Positions 8,910 through 16,484 of a stretch of DNA of 64,000 nucleotides are shown in pieces. The translations under genes and the position numbers were made by a program. The stretch is from Planctomycetaceae bacterium (lineage in GTDB: Bacteria; Planctomycetota; UBA1135; GCA-002686595), in contig WYBT01000021.1 of NCBI GenBank assembly GCA_011525785.1, positions 186,001 through 250,000 on the forward strand, in the 5' to 3' direction. Under the pieces are notes generated by a model, which had not been told where the DNA came from, ran no database searches, and was given only the letters and a program-made list of their open reading frames with translations. Every line of letters starts with the position of its first letter. The stretch's first letter is position 1.

Positions 8910-8989
8910 TACGGCGCCTGGATCTCCCCGCCTCGACTCGGACCCGCGCAGTCGCCGATCTCCGCGCTGCGTCGAATCGTGGAGGGGAG
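8910..8989 (-). repeat. 80-bp intergenic repeat, copy 1
   Basis: These 80 bases align without gaps to 11903-11982, with about 12 mismatches (roughly 85% identity). On the minus strand the element begins CTCCCC and ends GGGGAG in the copy's inner part (TCTCCCC and GGGGAGA), so it can form a long imperfect hairpin. It lies between the stop of the gene at 9014 and the GTG start at 8855, on the transcribed side of both. It could be a leader or attenuator, a processed RNA, or a small dispersed repeat. Confidence 0.75.
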
Positions 8990-9013
8990 AGCCTCGCGCC
9001 GTACTGGCCGGCG

Positions 9014-10762
9014 TCACGGCAATACGGTGAACTCGAGGGCGTTGGAGAGCAGCGTGTTCGTCGCGGAGCCGGCGTCGCGGCTCCAGGCCTGCACGCGGAC
9101 TCGCGTTCCAGCGAGCTGGAGGCCGGGGAGCAGCGTGCCGCCGAGGGCGCCGCTCGCGAAGGCGCCGTAGTCGAGTGCGAGCGAGCCGGTGCAGTCGGCG
9201 CCGTTCGGGGTTCCGCCGGAGAGCAGCGCGGTCGTGCGAACGCGCGGGGCGCCGACGCAGAGCGTGCCGCCGAAGAACGGGTTGGCGACGGCCGCGCCGG
9301 TGCCGACGAGGAAACGGCCTGAGAGCTGGCTCGTCCATGGCGCAGCACGCACGGTGAAGCCGCTCGCGGCGCCCGCGCGCGGCGAGCCCTCGAAGGTGAG
9401 GCGTGGCGAGCAGCCCAGAGCGCCCGGCATGCCGGCGCAGTAGCCCTGCGGGATCTCGCTCGCATCGAAGCGCGCGAGCAGCGCGTCGGTCTCGTAGCCG
9501 GCGGGAGTGCTCGCCTCGCGGAATCCGCCGGCGATGAAGTGGCGCGTCGAGTCGAGCGCGAGCACGTAGAAACTGTCCGCCGAGCCCGGCGCGGTGAGCG
9601 GCACGCTCCAGTTGAGCGTCGCCGAGGGCGAGAGTTCGATCAGCGTGTCGCGGCCGGAGATCGCCCACAGCTGGTTCGATTCGCCGACGATCGGACCCGC
9701 CGTCCGCGGGTCCGAGCCCGTGTAGGGGAGCGAGAGCGTCGGGCCTGCGGCGAGGCTCGCGGAGAAGCGCCGCGCGACGAGCGCGGCGGATGCGGTTGGC
9801 GTGGCACGCTCGCTGGCGAGAAGCCAGATCGAGCCATCGGGTGCGAACAGACCGGACTGGTTCGTCACGGCGAACTGCACAGGACTCGCATAGTCGAGCA
9901 GCACGTTGCCTGCGGAGTCGAACACGCGCATCAAGGTCCGCGCGCCAAGGGTCGGGTCGAAGTCGGCGCCCGCCGCGACGATCCTGCCGCTGCCGTCGAC
10001 GTCGAGCGTGAACAGGTTGACGCCGGCGCCTGGCCAGCTCGGGGTCAGCTCCTGGACCCACAGCGCCGTTCCTGCGGTCGAGACACGCGCGACCGCTGCG
10101 CCTGCGGTGAGCTCGCCGAGCACGACGAAGTCGCCACCGGGCAATCTCCGCGCGCTTCGCAGGTGGACGAGCTCCGACGCGAACGCGCCTTGCGTGCCGT
10201 TCGCGAGCACGTTGCCGTCCGCATCGTAGGTCCGCACGAACAGCGTGGTGAACAGGTCGAGCATGCCGACGATGGAGAAGTTGCCGGACGCATCGAGGCT
10301 GCCCAAGCCGACGTCGGGCAAGTTGCTGCCGCCGCTGATCTGGCGCGTCCACAGGTGCGCGCCGCTCCCTGAGACCTTGGTCACGAGCACATCGGAATAC
10401 ACGTCCACGTGCCCCCAGAAGTAGATGTCCCCCGCTGCATCGATCTCGGCGCCGAGGTACACCACGCCCGAGTTGGGCGCCGGCGAGACCGTCCACACGG
10501 CGGCGCCCGAGGTCGAGGTGCGGTGGAGCTCCGTACGCAGCTGCCAGTTTTGTGTGATCGGATCGAGGAACCCGTGCTGGCTCGACCAGACGAGGTCGCC
10601 GTTGCTCGCGATCGCGAGCACTCCCACACTGTCGAAGGTCCCCGCGGCGGGCAGGCTCGCGGTCGAGTATGTCTGCTGCCAGTCGAGTTGGACCTGCGCG
10701 AGCAGCGGCGCGCAGCCGAGGACGGCCGAACCGAGGGACACCGTGAGGGTCTTGCGGAGCAT
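9014..10762 (-). CDS. Secreted beta-propeller-like protein with divergent four-cysteine C-terminal domain
   Basis: A 582-residue protein with a clear signal peptide (MLRKTLTVSLGSAVLGCAPLLAQ). Residues about 30-430 are short repeating strands with phrases such as IASNGDLVWSSQHG, DAAGDIYFWG, DASGNFSIVG, DGSGRIVAAG and APDGSIWLLA. This is the pattern of SBBP/delta-60-like propeller blades. The last 145 residues are a diverged form of the module found elsewhere in the window: YCAGMPGALGC, LCVGAP, DCTGSLALDYG, WSRDAG and LLSNALEFTV, keeping all four cysteines but not the CDG triplet. It is presumably cell-surface or secreted. A run of 12 G lies about 170 bases upstream of the start. Confidence 0.82.
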   Translation of the reverse strand: MLRKTLTVSLGSAVLGCAPLLAQVQLDWQQTYSTASLPAAGTFDSVGVLAIASNGDLVWSSQHGFLDPITQNWQLRTELHRTSTSGAAVWTVSPAPNSGVVYLGAEIDAAGDIYFWGHVDVYSDVLVTKVSGSGAHLWTRQISGGSNLPDVGLGSLDASGNFSIVGMLDLFTTLFVRTYDADGNVLANGTQGAFASELVHLRSARRLPGGDFVVLGELTAGAAVARVSTAGTALWVQELTPSWPGAGVNLFTLDVDGSGRIVAAGADFDPTLGARTLMRVFDSAGNVLLDYASPVQFAVTNQSGLFAPDGSIWLLASERATPTASAALVARRFSASLAAGPTLSLPYTGSDPRTAGPIVGESNQLWAISGRDTLIELSPSATLNWSVPLTAPGSADSFYVLALDSTRHFIAGGFREASTPAGYETDALLARFDASEIPQGYCAGMPGALGCSPRLTFEGSPRAGAASGFTVRAAPWTSQLSGRFLVGTGAAVANPFFGGTLCVGAPRVRTTALLSGGTPNGADCTGSLALDYGAFASGALGGTLLPGLQLAGTRVRVQAWSRDAGSATNTLLSNALEFTVLP

Positions 10763-11086
10763 CTGAAACCTCGCGCCTTCGTGGCACGAGATACGACTCC
10801 CGCTCGGTTGAGGAACGGCGCGGCGGGCGGGAAGCGGGGCTCGCCCGGCACGCTGCGAGGCTGAAGCCGATTACCGGAGACTAGGCGCCCGCGAGCCGCA
10901 GGCCACAGCGAGCGTGGGGCGCCGGCGCGGGGGGGGGGGGCGCGCCATATCGCCATTCGTCCTCAACCGCCGTCGGAGGGACTCCGGCGCGCTGAAGATC
11001 AAGAGGCAACGGAACTCGACCTGCACCCTCTGCGGGGCACGAGGCTTCGTACTCTCGCGCGGGCTGCGGCGGGTCACCCGCGGCCG
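10763..11086. other. Intergenic region with a 12-G homopolymer
   Basis: There are 324 bases between two minus-strand genes and no credible ORF. The region contains an uninterrupted run of 12 G at 10929-10940, flanked by GGCGC on the left and CGCGCC on the right. It would include the promoter of the downstream secreted protein. I see no clear -35/-10 pair or terminator. Confidence 0.6.
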
Positions 11087-11881
11087 TCACTTCGTCGGCA
11101 CTACGAGCCCGGACCCAGCGACCCAGCGGAGCGTCTGCAGTTGTTTGCCCTCGCGATCGGTGACGACGCAGACGTCGAACAGGCCGTCGAGGTCCTCGTC
11201 AGTCCACGTCACCGTCAGGCCGTCGGGGCGCGTCTCGACGCAGCGGCTGTAGAAGCCGTCGACGTACTGGTCGTAGACCGCGGTCGGGGTGGTTCCGCTG
11301 CAGTAGTACTCAGTGCGCTCGAACACGCCGTCCCGGTCCTTGTCGTGGCTGCGCCGCAGCAGTTGCCGGTCGCGTATGCGTTCCTCGCACAGCACGTCGT
11401 CGCTCCAATAGGTGCGGATGTCGGGGTGATCGCCGCCCGTGAGGTTCACCTCGCGGCGCCACAGGAACGCGAACAACACGGCGGCGCCGATCGCGAGCAC
11501 GAGCAGCGCGAGCAGCAACGTGCGGGTCGAACGGGCGGCTGCTGCCGCCGCTGCGCTGCCCGCAGCCGCTCCGGCTGGTGCGTCGGCCCGGCTGCGTTCG
11601 TGCTGGAACTCGGGGGCTTCGGCCAACGCCTGGCGCACCAGTTCGTCCGCATCGACCTGCAGTGGCTGGAGGAGTTCCTGCGCCCGCTGCAGCGCGCTGG
11701 CCGGCACCATCACGCGCGTGCCGATGAGGTTCATCAGCCGCTGGCTGGAGGCGACCTCGTCGACCAGCGAATCGCCGTCGACGCGCGCCGGAATGCCCTC
11801 GGCCGATAGCAGCGCCACGAGGAGCTTGGCCCGGGCCGGGGTGCTGGCGACGCACGCGAGGCTCTCGATGGGTTGGCTCAT
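11087..11881 (-). CDS. DUF2007-type protein with one membrane helix and Asp-rich calcium-like loops
   Basis: A 264-residue protein. The N-terminal 70 residues (LACVASTPARAKLLVALLSAEGIPA...GTRVMVPASALQRAQELL) match the DUF2007 'putative signal-transducing' fold. Next come an Ala-rich linker and one transmembrane helix at about 124-145 (LLLALLVLAIGAAVLFAFLW). The outer C-terminal domain of about 110 residues carries two DxDxDG-like loops, DKDRDGVFE and DEDLDGLFD, which resemble EF-hand or dockerin calcium loops. The arrangement suggests a transmembrane sensor, but no partner is known. An 80-bp repeat copy lies immediately upstream of the ATG, between this gene and the kinase gene on the same strand. 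Confidence 0.78.
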   Translation of the reverse strand: MSQPIESLACVASTPARAKLLVALLSAEGIPARVDGDSLVDEVASSQRLMNLIGTRVMVPASALQRAQELLQPLQVDADELVRQALAEAPEFQHERSRADAPAGAAAGSAAAAAAARSTRTLLLALLVLAIGAAVLFAFLWRREVNLTGGDHPDIRTYWSDDVLCEERIRDRQLLRRSHDKDRDGVFERTEYYCSGTTPTAVYDQYVDGFYSRCVETRPDGLTVTWTDEDLDGLFDVCVVTDREGKQLQTLRWVAGSGLVVPTK

Positions 11882-11902
11882 AGCAGGTGCTGGCCGCCAA
11901 GG

Positions 11903-11982
11903 TACGGCGCCGGGCTCTCCCCGCCTCGATTCGGACCCGCGCAGTCGCTCACGCTCGCGCCACGTCGAAGCGTGGAGGGGAG
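11903..11982 (-). repeat. 80-bp intergenic repeat, copy 2
   Basis: This is the partner of 8910-8989, about 85% identical over 80 bases without gaps. The best conserved stretch is the block around CTCCCCGCCTCGA-TCGGACC and its complementary end GTGGAGGGGAG. It starts 21 bases upstream of the ATG of the DUF2007 gene and lies 35 bases after the stop of the kinase gene. Orientation and gene context are the same as for copy 1, which argues for a function in the messenger RNA rather than random insertion. Confidence 0.75.
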
Positions 11983-12016
11983 CGTCAGAGTTCGAACTCG
12001 CGCGCCGCGCGCCAGC

Positions 12017-14128
12017 TCACTTGATCAGCTTGTCGAACTCCGGCAGGCCGCGCAGGAAGTCGAACTCGCTGTTGCGCTGCTCGCTGCGGATGAAGTAGCC
12101 GCGCAGTTGCGCCGTGGCCAGGGCCTCGAGCGCTTCGGCGGGATTGCCGAGCACCGCGTGCACGCTGGCGGTGTGGAACGAGGTGAAGCCGTCCTTGGGA
12201 CCGTAGTGGTGGGCGCGCGAGAGCTCGCCCAGCGCCTCTTCGCGCAGGCCCATGCGCGCGAGCAGCATGGCGAGGTGCAGGCGCGTGTCCTGGTCGTCGG
12301 GCACGCGCTGGAGTTGCTTGCGCGCGGCGCCGATGCCGCGGTCGGCAGTCTCGATCGCTTCCTGGTAGCGGTCGAGGCGCTGCAGCACTTGGTGCAGGTG
12401 GTCGTAGCTCGAGATGTAGCTGGGCTTGAGCGCGATGGCGCGCTGGAGGAGGGGCGAGGCGGCCTTGAAGTTGCCTTCGCGCGAGAGTGCGGCGCCGAGC
12501 AGACGGTGGGCGAGCCACTCGTTCTGGTTGAGCTGGATCGCGAGGCGGTACTCGCGCTGCGCGTCGACCATCAGGCCGGTGAGGTGGTAGCCGAAGCCCA
12601 GCGAGGTGTGCGCCTCGGCGCAGCCTGCGTCGAGCGCCAACGCCTTGCGCGCGAACTCGCGCGACTCCGACAGGAAGCTCTCGTCGCCATCCCAGTACAG
12701 GTACTTGCGCACCAGCGCTTCGCTGATGCCCGCCAGCGCCAGCGCGCAGCGGCCGTCGAGCTCCATCGCGCGCCGGAAGAGCGAGATCGACGCGAGCAGG
12801 TGCTTGGTCATGCCGCGGTGCAGCACTTCGTGGCCGCGCAGCGAGTGCTGGCGCGCGCCTTCGGGATCACGAGTGCGCGGCTCCTCGGGGCGCAGCGCGT
12901 GTTCGGCGAGCTGGCGGCGCAGTTGGCGCACCGCGGAGCGCACCAGGCCCGCCTGGATCGACCACTCGTCGGTGTCGAGGTGCTCGACCGAGTCGCGCCA
13001 CACTTCGCGCGTCTGGGTCAGGTCCTGCGACTTGTAGTGCTCGAGCACCAGCGCCAGCCGGCCCTTGAAGCCGTCGACCGCCACGTCGCCGCGCAGCGTG
13101 AAGTCCACGCGCAAATCGCTCGGCACGTTCTGGTCGGAGAGCAGCGTCGTGTTCATGCCGGCGCGCGAGAGCTCGGCGGCGATGTCCTTGCGCAGGTCGG
13201 CCGCGAAGCCCGTGTGCGCCGAGTCCGAGCGGATCGGCGGCAGCACCAGGTGGCCGGAGAGGTAGTTCTGGCGCTCGGAGGCGCGGCTGGGCGCGAGCCC
13301 GTCGGCGATCGCCATCAGCACGCCGTGCGCGATCTCGGCGTTGGGGTAGCGCTCGGCCGCGCTGGCGGCCATGCACTTCATCACGAAGTCCTCGAGCGCC
13401 TGCGGGATCCCGGTGCGCGCCTTCGACAACGCCTTGGGTTTGGCGTCGAGGATCGCCATGCACACCTCGGGGAACGAATTGCCCGGAAACGGCAGCTGCC
13501 CGCACAGCGCGTGGTACAGCATCGCGCCCAGCGAAAAGATGTCGCTGCGGGCGTCGAGTTCGTCCCCGCGGACCTGCTCGGGGCTCATGTAGAGCACCGT
13601 GCCGACCAGCATGCCGTGCTGCGTGATGGTGGACTCGCCGCTGGCGCGCGCGATGCCGAAGTCGAGCAGCTTGATCGTGCCGTCGTGCAGCACCATCACG
13701 TTGGCCGGCTTGAGGTCGCGGTGAATCAGGCCGCTCTTGTGCACGAGCGCCAGCGCGCTGGTGAGCTGGACCGCGATGCGCAGCGACTCTTCGAGCCCGA
13801 GCTGGCCGTCCTTGATGATCTTGTCGAGCGTGCGGCCCTGCAGGTACTCCATGGCGATGTAACGCCGGCCGGAGTCCTCGCCGTACTCGTAGATCGTGGC
13901 GATGTTGGGGTGGACCAGATTCGAGGTGTGGCGCGCCTCGCGTTCGAAGCGCTCGTCCGCCTCGGGGTCGAGGTCCACGTGCGCCCGCAGGATCTTGAGC
14001 GCCACGGTGCGCTTGAGCTTCTCGTCCTCGGCCCGGTAGACCTCGGAGAGCGGACCCTCGCCCAACAGATCGCGGCTCGGATCGAACCGGAAGTGGGCGA
14101 AGCGCACCTTGGGCTGGGTCTCGGGCAT
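12017..14128 (-). CDS. Hanks-type serine/threonine protein kinase with TPR domain
   Basis: A 703-residue protein with an N-terminal kinase domain (about 15-285). The ATP lysine is K45 in VALKIL, the catalytic loop is HRDLKPAN at 136-143, DFG is at 156-158, and GTVLYMSPEQ forms the activation-loop end. The glycine loop reads GEGPLSEV, with Ser for the third Gly. There is no obvious transmembrane helix. The middle region (about 300-450) includes a segment reminiscent of adenylate-cyclase-linked TPR proteins (TLRGDVAVDGFKGRLAL). The last 250 residues are TPR-like (AEAHTSLGFGYHLTGLMVDAQREYRLAI, ALKPSYISSYDHL). It probably phosphorylates proteins recruited by the TPR part. The ATG at 14128 directly precedes the kinase domain; upstream in-frame sequence is not coding in character. 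Confidence 0.93.
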   Translation of the reverse strand: MPETQPKVRFAHFRFDPSRDLLGEGPLSEVYRAEDEKLKRTVALKILRAHVDLDPEADERFEREARHTSNLVHPNIATIYEYGEDSGRRYIAMEYLQGRTLDKIIKDGQLGLEESLRIAVQLTSALALVHKSGLIHRDLKPANVMVLHDGTIKLLDFGIARASGESTITQHGMLVGTVLYMSPEQVRGDELDARSDIFSLGAMLYHALCGQLPFPGNSFPEVCMAILDAKPKALSKARTGIPQALEDFVMKCMAASAAERYPNAEIAHGVLMAIADGLAPSRASERQNYLSGHLVLPPIRSDSAHTGFAADLRKDIAAELSRAGMNTTLLSDQNVPSDLRVDFTLRGDVAVDGFKGRLALVLEHYKSQDLTQTREVWRDSVEHLDTDEWSIQAGLVRSAVRQLRRQLAEHALRPEEPRTRDPEGARQHSLRGHEVLHRGMTKHLLASISLFRRAMELDGRCALALAGISEALVRKYLYWDGDESFLSESREFARKALALDAGCAEAHTSLGFGYHLTGLMVDAQREYRLAIQLNQNEWLAHRLLGAALSREGNFKAASPLLQRAIALKPSYISSYDHLHQVLQRLDRYQEAIETADRGIGAARKQLQRVPDDQDTRLHLAMLLARMGLREEALGELSRAHHYGPKDGFTSFHTASVHAVLGNPAEALEALATAQLRGYFIRSEQRNSEFDFLRGLPEFDKLIK

Positions 14129-14411
14129 GGGGTTGCCTATCGGCCGCCGGCCCGTTCGGCCCTGACGGCGCGTGAAGATTGTAGGAAGCCAGGGCGCCGG
14201 AAGTAACCGCGCTCGCGCCTGCCGCTGCGGCCGACGAGCGACGGGCCGCGTCGAGCCGGCGCCGCCCTTGTCGCGCAATTGACGCCGCACTGCGCCTGGG
14301 CTTTTCGCGCGCCGCGTTTCCTCCCGCACCGTCGAGCGACGCGGGGTCGTTCGAGTGCATCGCGAGGCTGCAACACGAGCGCGGCGCCGCCGCTGACTCC
14401 AGGACTGGCAT

Positions 14412-16352
14412 ATGAAGGAAGAGATCGAACTCCACGACGAGAACCCCAGCGGTTCGAATCCGTCGAACAACCCTTGGCTGCACGAGCTCATCGAGCAGGG
14501 CATGAACCGTCGCACGGTGCTCGGCGGCGCGCTGGGCGTCGCTGCGGCGCAGTTCCTCGGCGGCTCGCTGCTGTCGCGGCGCGCGAACGCGGCCGTCGGC
14601 GCCGGCAGCCCGCTGCTGGGCTTCAGCGAGATCGCGCCCAGTCAGGACGACACGATTCACGTGCCTCCGGGCTACGTGTGGGACGTGCTGCTGCCCTGGG
14701 GCACGCCGCTGTTCTCGAGCGTCGCGGCGTTCCAACTGGACGCGTCGAACACCTCGGTCGATCAAGCGGGCCAGGTCGGCTTCAACCACGACGGGATGGA
14801 CTTCTTCCCGTTCAGCGCAACGCCCAACGAGCGCGGCCTGCTCGTGTTGAACCACGAGTACACCGACGCCAACCAGATCTACAGCGCGGCGCAGGGTTCG
14901 GCGATCACCGCCGATGCCGCGGGCCTCGAGAAGGTCAAGAAGGCGCTCGCCGCCCACGGCGTCACCGTGGCCGAGATCTACAAGGACACCAACGGCCAGT
15001 GGCAGCTCCAGGTCGACTCGCCCTACAACCGCCGCGTGACGGGCGAGACGCCGGTGGTCTTCTCCGGTCCCGTCAGCGCGTCGCACCCGCTGTTGCAGTC
15101 GTCGATCACGCCCAGCCCGCTCGGCACGCTCAACAACTGCGCGCACGGCAAGACGCCCTGGGGCACCTACCTCGCTTGCGAGGAGAACTGGAACGGCTAC
15201 TTCGGAACCGAGTCGGCCACCTGGACCGCCACGCCGCTCGAAGCGCGCTACGGAGTATCGAAGACCGGCTTCGGCTATCGCTGGCACATCGCCAGCCAGC
15301 GCTTCGATCTCGAGGTCAATCGCAACGAGCTCAACCAGTTCGGCTGGGTGGTCGAGGTCGACCCGTTCAACCCCACTTCGGCGCCGGTCAAGCGCACGGC
15401 GCTGGGCCGCTTCAAGCACGAAGGCGCCACGGTGGTCGAGTCGCGCATGCGCGCCGTGGTCTACAGCGGCGACGACGAGAACGGCGACTACCTCTACAAG
15501 TTCGTGAGCCGCAAGCCCTGGCAGCAGGCCATCGCGCAAGGCGAGAGCCCGCTCGACGTCGGCGTGCTGTACGTCGCGAAGTTCAACCCCGATGGCACGG
15601 GTCAGTGGCTGCGCCTGCAGTTCGGCAAGAACAACCTGACGCCCGCCAACGGCTGGGCCGATCAGGCTGACATCTTGATTCGCACGCGCCAGGCGGCGGA
15701 CTTCGTCGGCGCGACGCGCCTGCACCGTCCGGAGTGGATCACCGAGAACCCGGTGACCAAGGACATGCTGCTCACGCTGACCAACGGCACGGGCAACAAC
15801 TCGGCGGTCAACTCCAATCGCGACCCCAACCCCTACGGCCACATCATCAAGCTGCGCGAGCCCTTCGGCGACCACACGCGTCAGACCTTCACCTGGAGCG
15901 TGTTCCTGCTCGCGGGCGACAACTTCTACGACACCACCGTGCCCGCCTCGCAGTCGATCTTCGGCTCGCCGGACGGCATCTGGGCCGACTACGACGGTCG
16001 CATCTGGATCCAGACCGACATCTCGAACTCGTCGCAGAATCGCGCCGACCGCGGCTACGACCGCATCGGCAACAACCAGATGCTCGCGGCCGACGGTGTC
16101 ACCGGCGAGATCAAGCGCTTCCTCACCGGACCGCGCGGCTGTGAGATCACCGGCGTCATCACGACTCCCGACCAGCGCACGATGTTCATCAACGTGCAGC
16201 ACCCCGGCGAGTCCACGACCTTCTGGAACGGACTGTTCGGCGCGCCGTCGGTCACGAACCCGACGACGGTCAGCAGCTTCCCCTTCGGCCAGCGTCCGCG
16301 CCCGACGACGATCGTCATCCGCAAGCTCGACGGCGGCGTGATCGGCACCTGA
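14412..16352 (+). CDS. PhoX-family (DUF839) phosphatase, Tat-exported
   Basis: A 646-residue protein with a twin-arginine signal: NRRTVLGG at 32-39, a hydrophobic stretch, and a likely cleavage after SRRANA (60). The mature part matches PhoX/DUF839 alkaline phosphatases. It has an early PPGYVWDVLLPWG segment, the LVLNHEYTD motif near residue 140, the CEENWNGYFG motif near 255, EVDPFNP, and the C-terminal PDGIWADYDGRIWIQTD and GCEITGVITTPDQRTMFIN blocks. PhoX enzymes are calcium/iron-dependent phosphomonoesterases that release phosphate outside the cytoplasm. I did not trace every metal ligand, so the substrate is not certain. It is transcribed alone and ends at the terminator at 16376-16418. 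Confidence 0.92.
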   Translation: MKEEIELHDENPSGSNPSNNPWLHELIEQGMNRRTVLGGALGVAAAQFLGGSLLSRRANAAVGAGSPLLGFSEIAPSQDDTIHVPPGYVWDVLLPWGTPLFSSVAAFQLDASNTSVDQAGQVGFNHDGMDFFPFSATPNERGLLVLNHEYTDANQIYSAAQGSAITADAAGLEKVKKALAAHGVTVAEIYKDTNGQWQLQVDSPYNRRVTGETPVVFSGPVSASHPLLQSSITPSPLGTLNNCAHGKTPWGTYLACEENWNGYFGTESATWTATPLEARYGVSKTGFGYRWHIASQRFDLEVNRNELNQFGWVVEVDPFNPTSAPVKRTALGRFKHEGATVVESRMRAVVYSGDDENGDYLYKFVSRKPWQQAIAQGESPLDVGVLYVAKFNPDGTGQWLRLQFGKNNLTPANGWADQADILIRTRQAADFVGATRLHRPEWITENPVTKDMLLTLTNGTGNNSAVNSNRDPNPYGHIIKLREPFGDHTRQTFTWSVFLLAGDNFYDTTVPASQSIFGSPDGIWADYDGRIWIQTDISNSSQNRADRGYDRIGNNQMLAADGVTGEIKRFLTGPRGCEITGVITTPDQRTMFINVQHPGESTTFWNGLFGAPSVTNPTTVSSFPFGQRPRPTTIVIRKLDGGVIGT

Positions 16353-16375
16353 TTGGCAACTTGATCCTCAGCAGT

Positions 16376-16418
16376 GCGCGCCCGCGGGTTCAGTCGAACT
16401 CGCGGGCGCGCTTCTTTC
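16376..16418 (+). terminator. Rho-independent terminator of the PhoX gene
   Basis: An 11-bp perfect stem (16376-16386 with 16401-16411, GCGCGCCCGCG and its complement) is extended inside by GTTC/GAAC pairing. It is followed on the plus strand by TTCTTTCT. It starts 24 bases after the PhoX stop codon. Confidence 0.85.
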
Positions 16419-16484
16419 TGTCGGTGCGGGGCCGAGCGGCGTGTCGAAGTGACTTCGATGCGGCGCCGGCGGACGCTCTGCGCT

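Noticed and set aside
7566..10787. A single 1073-residue minus-strand protein
   Set aside because: Only the last 429 residues from the GTG at 8855 have coding character, a signal peptide and domains. The upstream part is an out-of-frame reading of the 9014-10762 gene and the repeat between them.
11873..14206. A 777-codon plus-strand open frame opposite the kinase gene
   Set aside because: It is the antisense shadow of the kinase gene, rich in Arg/His/Val with no family match; the kinase motifs on the other strand are unmistakable.
12867..16202. A 1111-codon minus-strand open frame across the kinase and the PhoX gene
   Set aside because: It runs antisense to PhoX and out of frame through the kinase; no motif and no start context.
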